Source of the DNA: Pelomonas sp966111775
GTDB lineage: Bacteria > Pseudomonadota > Gammaproteobacteria > Burkholderiales > Burkholderiaceae_C
Reading direction: 5' to 3'
Length of the DNA stretch: 35,594 nt
Assembly: GCA_966111775.1 (NCBI GenBank)
Contig: CBHWBD010000031.1
Span: forward strand, 1-35,594
Shown: piece by piece, positions 7,808 to 16,285 of the stretch
How the letters are laid out: each line of letters starts with the position of its first letter
Numbering within the stretch: position 1 is the first letter of the stretch
The notes under the pieces: model-generated
The model's database searches: none
Told to the model about the DNA's origin: nothing
Seen by the model: only the letters and a program-made list of their open reading frames with translations
Program-made: the position numbers and the translations under genes

Positions 7808-8164
7808 TCACGCTGCGATGCCCAGGCTGAGCCTCAGCTTCTTCGACAGCTTGGCCGCCACCAGCTCATGCGATCGCCTCACCAGCGCCTTCAGTTCCGC
7901 CAGCGGCAGCGCCTTGGGGTCGGACACCGCCACCCAGTGATACCTCGCCGCATACGGCGCCGGTACGAATCCGGGCAGGCCCGTCAGCTCCAGGAAGCGG
8001 TGGTCGTCGACCTTGAAGCTGCAATGTGTCCACTTGTCGGGATGGGGCCCGCCGACGAAGAACATCTTGCCGCCGACGCTGGCAACCCAGTCGGCGCCCC
8101 ATTTGACGTCCTCGGTGGCACCGGGCAGCGCCATGGCGTACTCGGCAAGGGCGGCAAAACTCAT
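7808..8164 (-). CDS. MmcQ/YjbR family protein
   Basis: The protein is 118 aa. It shows the family pattern: GATEDVKWGADWVASVGGKMF, then FKVDDHRFLELTGLPGFVPAPY, then YHWVAVSDPKALPLAELKALVRRSHELV. This is the YjbR fold, described as resembling a double-winged DNA-binding protein with an unproven cellular role. The protein is cytoplasmic. It is transcribed divergently from the first Sel1 gene, and its 3' end faces the sigma operon end with a 27-base gap. No strong ribosome binding site is visible upstream of the ATG. Confidence 0.85.
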   Translation of the reverse strand: MSFAALAEYAMALPGATEDVKWGADWVASVGGKMFFVGGPHPDKWTHCSFKVDDHRFLELTGLPGFVPAPYAARYHWVAVSDPKALPLAELKALVRRSHELVAAKLSKKLRLSLGIAA

Positions 8165-8204
8165 GCTGCGGTGTCCATCGTGACGTGGGGACCACGATTC
8201 TCAC

Positions 8205-8237
8205 TGCCGCAAACCGCAATAGCGGCAATTTGCGGCA
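8205..8237. repeat. Inverted repeat in a divergent intergenic region
   Basis: TGCCGCAAA (8205-8213) and TTTGCGGCA (8229-8237) are perfect 9-bp complements. Inside them CCGC (8214-8217) pairs with GCGG (8222-8225), leaving a small bulge. It sits between the yjbR-like start (8164) and the Sel1 start (8358). It could be an operator or an mRNA hairpin. No T tract follows on either strand, so a terminator is unlikely. Confidence 0.55.
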
Positions 8238-8357
8238 GGCCGCGGCCGGCCGTGTGAGCGCGGGACGACCCCGCCTCTGACAATTCACGGTCACAGCTTG
8301 TCACACCGGGTTTTCGTCCCGGAAACGGCAGATGCCGTCGTCCAACTCGACCGCCGG

Positions 8358-9125
8358 ATGATTTTCCAAGACCTGGATCCGAGCGCGCCCACCGCGCCGC
8401 CCATCGATACCTTGCAGCAAGGCATGGCCCTGTTCCATGCCACGCCGCCGGACTATCGGCGTGCCGTGTCCTGCTTCCGCGATGCAGCCGACCGCGGCAG
8501 CGGCGATGGCCTGGCCATGCTCGGCCTGTGCCAGCTCGAAGGCCTGGGCATGCCGGCGGATGCGGCGCAGGCACGCGTGCTGCTGAAGCAGGCGGCGGCG
8601 CGGCGCAGTGCCATCGGGCGCTTCCAGCTCGGCCGTGCCCTGATGACCGGCCGCGGCGGCGAAGCCGATGAAGCGGCCGGCCTGACGGCCTATGTGGCCG
8701 CAGCCGCCATGGGCCATGCCGAAGCCACCTTCAATCTCGCCAGTTGCCTGTTTGCCGGCGTGGGCTGCATTCCGGACCGGCTGGCCGCCAAGTCGCTTTA
8801 TCTGCGCGCCCGCGCCCTGGGCTGCACGCTGCGCCCCCAGGGCGTGCTGGTGAAACGCAGCGAGCTGGAATCGGTCCGCATCCTGGCCGAACGCTTCGCC
8901 GACCCCAACCGCATGTTCTTCCTCGTGCAGGAGCGCCAGCAGGAGCTGGCCCTGGCCTATGCCGCTGCCCAGCCCTCCCCGGCCCAGGAAGCAGGTGACA
9001 AGTCCCGAACCCTGCAGAGCGCTGGACGGCTGGCCGCGAGCGTGATGGCCGCCATGGCCGGCGCCCTGGGCCAGTACTTGCGGCCGTCTTCGAACGACGC
9101 CGGCCCGACGACGATCAACTTCTGA
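8358..9125 (+). CDS. Sel1-like repeat (TPR-like) protein, copy 1
   Basis: The protein is 255 aa from ATG 8358. An in-frame TTG at 8298 exists, but alignment with the tandem paralogue supports 8358. Sel1-type helical repeats run from about residue 30 to 130 (AVSCFRDAADRGSGDGLAMLGLCQLEGLG, then ARVLLKQAAARRSAIGRFQLGRALMTGRGG, each as part of the ~36-residue repeat). The C-terminal third is not repeat-like and ends in a weakly hydrophobic helix and DAGPTTINF. No signal peptide is visible. Sel1 repeats mediate protein-protein contacts; the partner is unknown. The next gene is a clear duplicate. Confidence 0.8.
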   Translation: MIFQDLDPSAPTAPPIDTLQQGMALFHATPPDYRRAVSCFRDAADRGSGDGLAMLGLCQLEGLGMPADAAQARVLLKQAAARRSAIGRFQLGRALMTGRGGEADEAAGLTAYVAAAAMGHAEATFNLASCLFAGVGCIPDRLAAKSLYLRARALGCTLRPQGVLVKRSELESVRILAERFADPNRMFFLVQERQQELALAYAAAQPSPAQEAGDKSRTLQSAGRLAASVMAAMAGALGQYLRPSSNDAGPTTINF

Positions 9126-9283
9126 GCCGGGGGCGCCCGAAACAGCGGGAATATTTCACGCTCCATGGCCTCAACAAGTTACACCTTGCAAGACCTCGGC
9201 CGCGCCGGCCACGGCGCGCCCGGCGCTTGCCCACAATCTAGGGATTAGGCCCCACGAGGCCTTCACAACAAGACTGTCGTTGG

Positions 9284-10069
9284 ATGAACTCCCGAGACCC
9301 GGGCCTCGCCCCGACCCTGCCCGCCGCCCTGGATGCGCCGGCCGTCAACCCCCTGCAGCATGGGCTGGCGCTGTTCCACGCCGTGCGGCCTGACTATGGG
9401 CGCGCCGCCGGCTGGTTCCGCGCCGCAGCGGATGGCGGGGACGCCGACGGCCTCGCCATGCTGGGCCTGTGCCAGCTGGAGGGGCTGGGCATGGCCGCCG
9501 ACGCGACGCAGGCGCGAGCACTGCTGGAATTGGCCGCGACGCGCGGCAGCGCCATCGGGCGTTTCCAGCTCGGACGCGCGCTGCTGACCGGCCGCGGCGG
9601 CCCCGTCGACGAGGAGCGCGGCCTGTCGTCCTATGTGGTGGCAGCGTCCATGGGTCATGCCGAGGCCTGCTTCAACCTCGCCAACTGCCTGTATGCCGGC
9701 GTGGGCTGCCTGCCCGACCGCCTGGCCGCCAAGGCGCTCTACCTGCGCAGCCGCACGCTGGGCTGCACCCTGCGCCCGCAGGGCGTTCGCGTGCAGCAAC
9801 GCGAACTGAAGGCGGTTCGCACGCTGTCGCTGCGCTTCGCGGACGCAGATCGCCTGATCTTCCTGATCCAGGAACGCCAGCAGGAACTGGCCCTGGTGCA
9901 GGCCGTGGTCCAGCCGCGCCAGGCGCGCGCCGCGGCCAATGCCAGGCCCCGACGCTTGCGCACGGCCGGGCGGCTGGCCGCAGGTGTCATGGCAGCCATG
10001 GCCGGCACGCTCGGCCACTACCTGCGCTCGACCTCGCGCGACGCCGGACCGACGACGGTCAACTTCTGA
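9284..10069 (+). CDS. Sel1-like repeat (TPR-like) protein, copy 2
   Basis: The protein is 261 aa from ATG 9284. It aligns with copy 1 over nearly the whole length, about two thirds identical by eye. Both share the Sel1 repeats (for example DGLAMLGLCQLEGLGM and GSAIGRFQLGRALLTGRGG), the block GCTLRPQGV, the block QERQQELAL and the terminal DAGPTTxNF. The N-terminal ~23 residues and a basic stretch near residue 225 differ most. The strong conservation of the non-repeat C-terminus suggests a shared binding function there. A separate 158-base intergenic region precedes it, so it may have its own promoter. Confidence 0.8.
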   Translation: MNSRDPGLAPTLPAALDAPAVNPLQHGLALFHAVRPDYGRAAGWFRAAADGGDADGLAMLGLCQLEGLGMAADATQARALLELAATRGSAIGRFQLGRALLTGRGGPVDEERGLSSYVVAASMGHAEACFNLANCLYAGVGCLPDRLAAKALYLRSRTLGCTLRPQGVRVQQRELKAVRTLSLRFADADRLIFLIQERQQELALVQAVVQPRQARAAANARPRRLRTAGRLAAGVMAAMAGTLGHYLRSTSRDAGPTTVNF

Positions 10070-10112
10070 AGCCGCGGCCTGCCCGCGACAGACCGCTGGG
10101 TAGGATGCCGCC

Positions 10113-11039
10113 ATGCCGCTGCGCCCCATCCGCCTGCCTTCGCTCGACGCCCTGCTCGCCTTCGAGGCCGTGGCGCGCGCCGGCGGCTTCGAAGCGGCGG
10201 CCGCCGAACTGGCACTGACCGCCAGCGCCGTGGCCAAACGCGTGGCGGGCCTGGAGGAGCGGCTGGACCAGCCCCTCTTCCTGCGCCAGCCGGCCAAAGG
10301 CCTGAGCCTGACGCCCGCCGGTCACGAGTACCTGCCGCAGGTGCGCCAGGCCCTCGCGCTGTTGCAGGCCATGCCGCTGCACCAGCGCACCGTGCCACAG
10401 CGCGAGCGGCTTCGCGTCAGCTCCACGCCCACCTTCGCGCGCCAGTTGCTCGTACCCGCACTGCCCGCTTTCGCGGCCGCGCATCCGCAGGTCGAACTCG
10501 AGCTGACGCTGTCGGTGCCGCTGCTGGCCGAGGGCGATGCGGGCGCGGACCTGGAGATCCGCCATGGCGCGGTGCCGGAAGACATCGCGGCCTCCCAGGT
10601 GCTGCTGCGCGACCGTCTCACGCCGCTGGCCGCGCCGGCGCTGCTCGCGAACCACGGTCCACTGCGAGAACCGGCCGACCTGCTGGCCCTCCCGCTGCTG
10701 CGCACGCCGCTGCAGCCCTGGGCACCCTGGCTGCGTGCCGCCGGACTGGGCGACGCACCGGAACCTGATGAAGGTCCCCGCTTCGTCGACCTGGGCCTGA
10801 CGCTGGCGGCGGCCCTGGCCGGCCAGGGCGTGGCACTGGCCCGACTCAGCCTCGCCCGCCATGAACTCGCCGAGGGCCGCCTCATACAACCCTTCGCGCT
10901 GACCGTGCCGGCCGAGCGCCACTACGGCCTCGTCATCCACCGCCCGAGTCCGGCAGCCGAGGCCTTCGCGCAGTGGTTGCAGGCGCACTGCCGCGCAATG
11001 AACGCGGCGCAGGCGGAAAACTCTTCCGCCATGGCCTGA
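10113..11039 (+). CDS. LysR-family transcriptional regulator (GcvA-like)
   Basis: The protein is 308 aa. An N-terminal winged helix-turn-helix (residues 8-66; SLDALLAFEAVARAGGFEAA, then LTASAVAKRVAGLEERL) is followed by a LysR substrate-binding domain (about 92-300). The order of blocks resembles GcvA-type regulators, although the effector pocket is too variable to name a ligand. The start is ATG 10113, six bases after TAGGAT, with no Shine-Dalgarno, so the message may be leaderless. LysR proteins usually control an adjacent gene. The co-directional FMN dehydrogenase 65 bases downstream is the best candidate target. Confidence 0.9.
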   Translation: MPLRPIRLPSLDALLAFEAVARAGGFEAAAAELALTASAVAKRVAGLEERLDQPLFLRQPAKGLSLTPAGHEYLPQVRQALALLQAMPLHQRTVPQRERLRVSSTPTFARQLLVPALPAFAAAHPQVELELTLSVPLLAEGDAGADLEIRHGAVPEDIAASQVLLRDRLTPLAAPALLANHGPLREPADLLALPLLRTPLQPWAPWLRAAGLGDAPEPDEGPRFVDLGLTLAAALAGQGVALARLSLARHELAEGRLIQPFALTVPAERHYGLVIHRPSPAAEAFAQWLQAHCRAMNAAQAENSSAMA

Positions 11040-11104
11040 GGTTTTTTCCGGGGCGGCTGGCACGGGGCAGGCCTAGCATGGCGGCCTCACTCCGACTTGC
11101 CGCC

Positions 11105-12259
11105 ATGCCCGTCATCACCTGCATCGAAGACCTGCGCCAACTCGCCGAAAAGCGCGTGCCGCGCATGTTCTACGACTACGCCGATTCCGGTTCCTGGACG
11201 GAGACGACCTACCGCGCCAACGAGAGCGACTTCCAGGCCATCAAGCTGCGCCAGCGCGTGGCCGTCAACATGGAAGGCCGCAGTACGGCCGTCAAGATGG
11301 TAGGCCAGGACGCCAAGATGCCCGTGGCCATCGCCCCCGTGGGCCTGACGGGCATGCAGCACGCCGATGGCGAGATCCACGCCGCGCGCGCCGCCGAGAA
11401 GTTCGGCATCCCCTTCACGCTGTCGACGATGAGCATCTGCTCCATCGAGGACATCGCCGAAAACACCTCGGCGCCCTTCTGGTTCCAGCTCTACATGATG
11501 CGCGACCGCGAGGCGATGGCACGCATGATCCAGCGCTGCAAGGCAGCCCAATGCTCGGCCCTGGTGCTGACGCTGGACCTGCAGGTCATCGGCCAGCGCC
11601 ACAAGGACCTGAAGAACGGTCTCACCGCGCCGCCGCGGCCGACGCTCGCGAACATCATCAACCTGGCCACCAAGCCGCGCTGGTGCCTGGGCATGCTGGG
11701 CACGCGGCGCCACACCTTCCGCAACCTCGTGGGTCATGTGAAGGGCGTCAGCGACATGCGCTCCCTCTCGGCCTGGACCAACGAGCAGTTCGACCCGCGC
11801 CTGTCCTGGGCCGACATCGCCTGGGTCAAGGAGCAGTGGGGCGGCAAGCTGATCCTGAAGGGCATCATGGACGTGGAGGACGCCAGGCTGGCCGTGCGGG
11901 CCGGCGCCGATGCAATCGTCGTCAGCAATCATGGCGGACGACAGTTGGACGGTGCACCCAGCAGCATCCATGCCCTGCCGGCCATTGCGGCCGAGGTGGG
12001 CTCGCAGACCGAAGTCTGGATGGATGGCGGCATCCGCTCCGGCCAGGACGTGCTCAAGGCCTGGGCCCTGGGTGCCCGCGGCACCATGATCGGCCGCGCC
12101 ATGGCCTATGGCCTGGGCGCCATGGGCGAGGAAGGCGTCGCCAAGGCCCTGGCCATCCTGCACAAGGAACTGGACGTCACCATGGCCTTCTGCGGCCACA
12201 CCCAGCTGACGAACGTCAGGCGCGACATCCTCGTGCCGGGAAGCTATCCAACGGCCTGA
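11105..12259 (+). CDS. FMN-dependent alpha-hydroxy-acid dehydrogenase (LldD-like)
   Basis: The protein is 384 aa. The start at ATG 11105 (MPVITCIEDLRQLAEKRVPR) is preferred over ATG 11078 because family members begin there and a TAGCAT -10-like element covers 11074-11079. All active-site residues of the glycolate oxidase/lactate dehydrogenase family are visible: Y25, Y130, D158, R165, K252, H276 and R279 (SNHGGRQLDG). The enzyme oxidises a 2-hydroxy acid such as L-lactate to the keto acid. In LldD types electrons go to the quinone pool at the inner membrane. Residues 180-225 form the variable loop that in such enzymes contacts the membrane. The exact substrate is not decided by sequence. Confidence 0.88.
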   Translation: MPVITCIEDLRQLAEKRVPRMFYDYADSGSWTETTYRANESDFQAIKLRQRVAVNMEGRSTAVKMVGQDAKMPVAIAPVGLTGMQHADGEIHAARAAEKFGIPFTLSTMSICSIEDIAENTSAPFWFQLYMMRDREAMARMIQRCKAAQCSALVLTLDLQVIGQRHKDLKNGLTAPPRPTLANIINLATKPRWCLGMLGTRRHTFRNLVGHVKGVSDMRSLSAWTNEQFDPRLSWADIAWVKEQWGGKLILKGIMDVEDARLAVRAGADAIVVSNHGGRQLDGAPSSIHALPAIAAEVGSQTEVWMDGGIRSGQDVLKAWALGARGTMIGRAMAYGLGAMGEEGVAKALAILHKELDVTMAFCGHTQLTNVRRDILVPGSYPTA

Positions 12260-12299
12260 CTTCTTGCCGGCGGTGAACGGGCATGCGCTACTGCGGCGC

Positions 12300-13154
12300 A
12301 TGAAGAACCTCCTCGCCACCGTCCTGCTCTCTTCATTGACGCTGACCGTCGCCGCCCAGACCTGCGCACCACCTGCCGGCCTCAAGGATGAGGCCGATCC
12401 CGTACGCATCCAGCAGCAGGCCGTGGCCCTGCTGCCCTGCTTGGGGCACCCCGACCCCAGGCTGCGCGACGACCTCGCTTTCGAGCAGCTGTCGGCCTGG
12501 TCACGCGGCGGCAAGCTGGACGCTGCCACGCTGCAGCGCCTGCGCACCGACCTCATCGCCGTGCTCGATGCCCCGCCCGATGCGGCCGGGGTGCATCAGC
12601 CTTTTGCGGTGCTGACCCTGGCCGAAGTCGCGCGGGCCGACCGGCTCAGGCCCTTCATGACGCCGGCGCAGCGTGCCGACCTCGTCGATCACGCGGCCCG
12701 CTTCCTGGCCGGCGTGCGCGACTACCGCGGCTTCATCCCCGGCGAGGGCTGGCGCCACGGCGTGGCCCATGGCGCCGACCTGGCCCTGCAGCTCGGCATG
12801 AACGAAGCGCTGAACGCGCCGCAACGCCAGCAACTGCTGGACGCCGTCACGCGCCAGGTGCTGGCCGACCACCAGCACAGCTACCGCTTCGGCGAGGGCA
12901 ACCGCCTCGCCCGCGCGGCCTTGCAACTGCAGCTCAAGCTCAGGCCCGAAGACGCCGCCGTTCAGACCTGGCTGGACGGCCTGCTGCTGCCGCTGAAGCA
13001 GGCACAGGCCTGGGACGAGGCGGCCCTGACCGATCTGCACAATCTGCGCGAGTTCCTGTGGCCCCTGCTGGCCGGCGTGCTGGACGTGGCCGATGCCGGC
13101 CAGCGGGAGCGCTTGCTGGCGCCGCTGCAGAAGACGCTGCGAGGCCTACCTTAG
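12300..13154 (+). CDS. Exported DUF2785 domain protein
   Basis: The protein is 284 aa. The start at ATG 12300 begins a Sec signal peptide (MKNLLATVLLSSLTLTVAAQ). The mature protein is alpha-helical, with the DUF2785 signature YRGFIPGEGWRHGVAHGADL at about 148-167. The conserved His and Asp residues there could bind a ligand or metal, but no activity has been assigned to the family that I can name. The location is periplasmic. The 3' end overlaps the stop codon of the convergent GNAT gene (TTAG), so the two messages share antisense ends. Confidence 0.75.
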   Translation: MKNLLATVLLSSLTLTVAAQTCAPPAGLKDEADPVRIQQQAVALLPCLGHPDPRLRDDLAFEQLSAWSRGGKLDAATLQRLRTDLIAVLDAPPDAAGVHQPFAVLTLAEVARADRLRPFMTPAQRADLVDHAARFLAGVRDYRGFIPGEGWRHGVAHGADLALQLGMNEALNAPQRQQLLDAVTRQVLADHQHSYRFGEGNRLARAALQLQLKLRPEDAAVQTWLDGLLLPLKQAQAWDEAALTDLHNLREFLWPLLAGVLDVADAGQRERLLAPLQKTLRGLP

Positions 13155-13675
13155 GCTGGGCCTCGCCGCTCGAAATGCAGGCGGTCGTGCCAGACACCGC
13201 CGAGCAGGAAGCTTTGCGTCGAGCGACCGAACTCGCGGAAGCCGTTGCGGAGCAGCACCTTCACGGAACCCTCGTTGCCGACACGCGCATTGGCCTCCAG
13301 GCGCACCAGGCCCAACTCGCCGAAAGCCTTGGCGAGCACCAGGCGCACGGCTTCGCTGGCATGGCCGCGGCCGCAGGCGGACTCGGCGATGCGGTAGCCG
13401 AGGTCGGCCATCTGGAAGTGGGTGCGCTTCACGCCCGCAAGGTTCACCCGGCCGACCAGTTCGCCGGCATCGGTGCGCACCAGGAACTGGTAGCCCTTGT
13501 CCTCGGCCGCTTCGCGCTCGGCCAGCGCAATGGCGGCGCGAACGCCTTCAGGCGAGTAGTAGCCCGCCGGCCGCGAATTGACGCGGGCCTCGAAGAAGGC
13601 ACGGTTGTCGGTCTCGAAGCGCAGCAGTTCGTCGGCGCTGTCGAGGGTGGGCGGGATGAGGCGAATGGAGGGCAT
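13151..13675 (-). CDS. GNAT family N-acetyltransferase (RimJ/RimL type)
   Basis: The protein is 174 aa. It opens with the typical IRLIPPTLDSADELLRF strand. It carries the acetyl-CoA binding region around AESACGRGHASEAVRLVLAKAF (about 97-118, the RGxA-like pyrophosphate loop), then LEANARVGNEGSVKVLLRNGF (about 128-148), a hallmark of the RimJ/RimL group. Such enzymes acetylate N-terminal or side-chain amines of proteins or small molecules; the target here is unknown. It is divergent from the serine hydrolase with 45 bases between starts, and it overlaps the DUF2785 gene by four bases at the 3' end. Confidence 0.88.
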   Translation of the reverse strand: MPSIRLIPPTLDSADELLRFETDNRAFFEARVNSRPAGYYSPEGVRAAIALAEREAAEDKGYQFLVRTDAGELVGRVNLAGVKRTHFQMADLGYRIAESACGRGHASEAVRLVLAKAFGELGLVRLEANARVGNEGSVKVLLRNGFREFGRSTQSFLLGGVWHDRLHFERRGPA

Positions 13676-13720
13676 GGCGGCCCATTTGAACAGCCGCTAG
13701 GCTCTCGGCCCGGAGGTCCC

Positions 13721-14872
13721 ATGCCCCTGACTCGATTCCTAGGTCTGATCGCCGCCCTGCCCCTGCTGGCTGCGGCCGCCGACATCCCGAACAGCGCCGC
13801 CATCGATGCCGAGGCTGCACGCCTGATGGCCGCCAGCCAGGCTCAGGGACTGGCTGTGGCGGTCATCGACGACGGTCAGGTCCTGCACGTGGGCGCCTAC
13901 GGCAAGCGCAATGCGGCGGGCGATCCCCTGCTGACCGACACCGTCATGTACGGCGCCTCGCTGACCAAGACTGTGTTCGGCTTCGCCGTCATGCAGCAGG
14001 TGGAACGCGGCAAGCTGGCGCTGGACCGGCCGCTGGCCGACTACCTCGACAAGCCGCTGACCGACTATCCGAACGAAGGCAAATACGGTCCCTGGCGCGA
14101 CCTGGCCGGCGACGAGCGCTGGCGCCGCCTGACGGCGCGCATGCTGTTGACGCACAGCAGCGGCTTCGCCAACTTCCCCTTCCTGGAACCCGACCGCAAG
14201 CTGCGCATGCACTTCGACCCCGGCACGCGCTACGCCTACTCGGGCGAAGGCCTGATCCTGCTGCAGTTCGTCATGGAGCGCGGCCTGGGGCTGGACATGG
14301 GCGTGGAGATCCAGCGCCGCGTGTTCGACCGCTTCGGCATGACGCGCACCGGCATGATGTGGCGGCCCGACTTCCGGCCCAATCTCGCCGACGGCTGGAC
14401 GATCGATGGCCAGGCGGTGCCGCACGACGAACGCAGCCGCGTGCGCGTCGCCGGGTCCATGGACACGACGATTGCCGACATGGCGCGCATGGCGGCCGGC
14501 TACGTCAAGGGCGTCACGCTGTCGCCCGAAGGCACGGCCGCGCTGACCACGCCGCAGTTGCCGATCACGACGGCCTCGCAGTTCCCGACGCTGCAGGCCG
14601 AACTGCCGCCATCCAAGCGCCGCGCCGACCTGGCCGCGGGGCTGGGCGTCATCGTCTTCCAGGGGCCGCAGGGCCCGGGCTTCTACAAGGGCGGGCACGA
14701 CGACGCCACCGGCAACACCTGGGTCTGCGTGAAGACCAGCCGGCGCTGCGTCGTCATCCTGGCCAATGACGTGCGCGCCGAGCGGGCCTTTCCCCAGCTC
14801 GTGCGCTTCGTGCTCGGCGAGACCGGCGTGCCCTGGGACTGGGAGTACGGAAAGATGGACTTCGTGCGCTAG
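13721..14872 (+). CDS. Serine hydrolase of the beta-lactamase/DD-peptidase superfamily
   Basis: The protein is 383 aa from ATG 13721, preceded by CGGAGG. The signal peptide covers residues 1-20, so it is exported. The SxxK motif is S80-LT-K83. The second motif is Y173-S-G, where most class C-like relatives have YxN. HSSGF at 145-149 and KGGHDD near 325 (third motif position) complete the usual order. The sequence belongs to the broad beta-lactamase-related Pfam group (esterases, D-aminopeptidases, class C enzymes). Antibiotic hydrolysis is not implied. Its stop overlaps the stop of the convergent L,D-transpeptidase-like gene by CTAG. Confidence 0.85.
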   Translation: MPLTRFLGLIAALPLLAAAADIPNSAAIDAEAARLMAASQAQGLAVAVIDDGQVLHVGAYGKRNAAGDPLLTDTVMYGASLTKTVFGFAVMQQVERGKLALDRPLADYLDKPLTDYPNEGKYGPWRDLAGDERWRRLTARMLLTHSSGFANFPFLEPDRKLRMHFDPGTRYAYSGEGLILLQFVMERGLGLDMGVEIQRRVFDRFGMTRTGMMWRPDFRPNLADGWTIDGQAVPHDERSRVRVAGSMDTTIADMARMAAGYVKGVTLSPEGTAALTTPQLPITTASQFPTLQAELPPSKRRADLAAGLGVIVFQGPQGPGFYKGGHDDATGNTWVCVKTSRRCVVILANDVRAERAFPQLVRFVLGETGVPWDWEYGKMDFVR

Positions 14873-16182
14873 CGGCCAGCCGCCGTCACGAGCGCCTGAG
14901 CCTCGCCCGGCGTGACCGGCCCCTGTCCCGCCACCTCGACCACGACGAGATAGCCCGCCAGATCCTGGCGTGCGCCGGCAGCGGCATAGGCCTGGGCGAG
15001 CGTCAGCTGCCGGCTGGACAGCAACCGGCCGGTGGCGGGATCCCAGTCCTCGTTGGAGATCATGCAGCCCTGCTGGGGCGTGCCGGGGAAGTAGCTCGTG
15101 CCGGCGTAGTAGGCCGGGTTGATGGTCGTGCCGTGGATGAGCAGCTCGTCGCGACCCGCGCGGCCGGCCAGCCAGGCTTCCTTGATGCCGGCATAAGCGC
15201 GCCAACTCGCCGGCAGGAAGCTTTCGTAGGCGGCCTCGCTCCACGCGACCGTCGTGTCGCCATGCTCGAATTCGGCAGGCGTCGCCTCGATGGGCAGCTT
15301 GCTGTGCAGATAGGGCGTGGGGCCGATGTTGGGATTGGTGGCCGTGCCGGCGCCGACGATGGTGAAGACGCCCTGGGGCGTGTTGCCATTGGTGATGGTG
15401 CCGGGCAGGCCGCTGCGCGAGAGGGCCAGCTGGGACTGGGCAAAGAGCTGGCCGGTCGCGGTGCGCACAAAGCGGCCGTCGGCGCCGCGCACCAGCACCA
15501 GGCCCATGTCGGCACGACCGGGGCGCTGCAGGCTGTAGATGACGGGGTAGCCCGGCCGCAGCGGCGCGCCGAGCAGGTCGGCCAGCGGCGGCGGGCTGGC
15601 GCGGACGGTGGCGACGTCATCCATCAGCGCCACCAGGCGCGGGTCGTCGCGCCATTGCGGGAACTGGCGGGGGACGAGGTCACGGATGAACTCGGCGTAG
15701 CCGGGGTTGGCGGCCTTCAGCGTGTAGGCCGCAATGGCGAAGGGCTTGCTCGCAGTGAGCTGGGGCAGCAGGGGTTGCACGGCCGATTGAGCCTCGACCG
15801 CGTACAGCGCCCGTGCCGCGGTCAGCAGGGCACGCTGGTAGTCGGCGTCGCGGCTGGCCAGTGTCGGCAGGGCCTGCAGCAGCAGCGGCCGGGCGGCGTC
15901 GATCTCAAGGTTGTACTGGGCTACGAGGTCGAACAGCCTGGGCAGGGTCGCGTCGCGCTCGGGTCCGGGCGGCAGCGCGATGCGGGCGCGAATGTCGGCC
16001 AACGCGGCCCCGCGCAGCGCGCGCTCGCCGTCCGTGGAGGTGGCGGGCCAGCGGAGATCGGCCGGCTTCAGCGCCAGCAGCTCGGCGGCGCTGTAGCGCT
16101 TCTCGGCGGTGGGCTGGGGCTTCTGGGCTGCGCAGGCGGCCAGGGCCAGCGCCAGCAGGGTGATGAGGAGTCGGGCGATCAT
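14869..16182 (-). CDS. L,D-transpeptidase-like lipoprotein
   Basis: The protein is 437 aa from ATG 16182; upstream in-frame codons are rejected because this start opens a lipoprotein signal (LLALALAAC). The middle is helical and has no recognised domain. The C-terminal ~200 residues look like a YkuD-type L,D-transpeptidase: TPQGVFTIVGAG (typical of the strand before the active site), ELLIHGT with H350, and TPQQGCM with C373. The usual motif is (S/T)HGCxR. Here the cysteine is in a TPQQGC context, so the family membership is likely but the catalytic loop is atypical. The expected role is peptidoglycan cross-linking or attachment of proteins at the outer membrane inner face. Confidence 0.65.
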   Translation of the reverse strand: MIARLLITLLALALAACAAQKPQPTAEKRYSAAELLALKPADLRWPATSTDGERALRGAALADIRARIALPPGPERDATLPRLFDLVAQYNLEIDAARPLLLQALPTLASRDADYQRALLTAARALYAVEAQSAVQPLLPQLTASKPFAIAAYTLKAANPGYAEFIRDLVPRQFPQWRDDPRLVALMDDVATVRASPPPLADLLGAPLRPGYPVIYSLQRPGRADMGLVLVRGADGRFVRTATGQLFAQSQLALSRSGLPGTITNGNTPQGVFTIVGAGTATNPNIGPTPYLHSKLPIEATPAEFEHGDTTVAWSEAAYESFLPASWRAYAGIKEAWLAGRAGRDELLIHGTTINPAYYAGTSYFPGTPQQGCMISNEDWDPATGRLLSSRQLTLAQAYAAAGARQDLAGYLVVVEVAGQGPVTPGEAQALVTAAGR

Positions 16183-16239
16183 GTCGGCACAAAAAACTGC
16201 GGGCCGCTGTCGAAATCGCGGCGCCCGCTTCGTCGTAGT

Positions 16240-16257
16240 GTCAGGCAACCGCCTGAC
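16240..16257. repeat. Perfect inverted repeat upstream of yceI
   Basis: GTCAGGC (16240-16246) and GCCTGAC (16251-16257) are perfect complements around AACC. The site lies between the divergent starts of the L,D-transpeptidase-like gene (16182) and yceI (16286), 29 bases before the latter. It could be a regulator binding site or a hairpin in the yceI leader. No T tract follows, so it is not a terminator. Confidence 0.5.
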
Positions 16258-16285
16258 CCGAAACCAAATCGCTGTTGGAGACCTC

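Noticed and set aside
13058..13720. N-terminal extension of the serine hydrolase over the GNAT gene
   Set aside because: ATG 13721 has a good ribosome binding site and opens a signal peptide. The extension is antisense to the GNAT gene.
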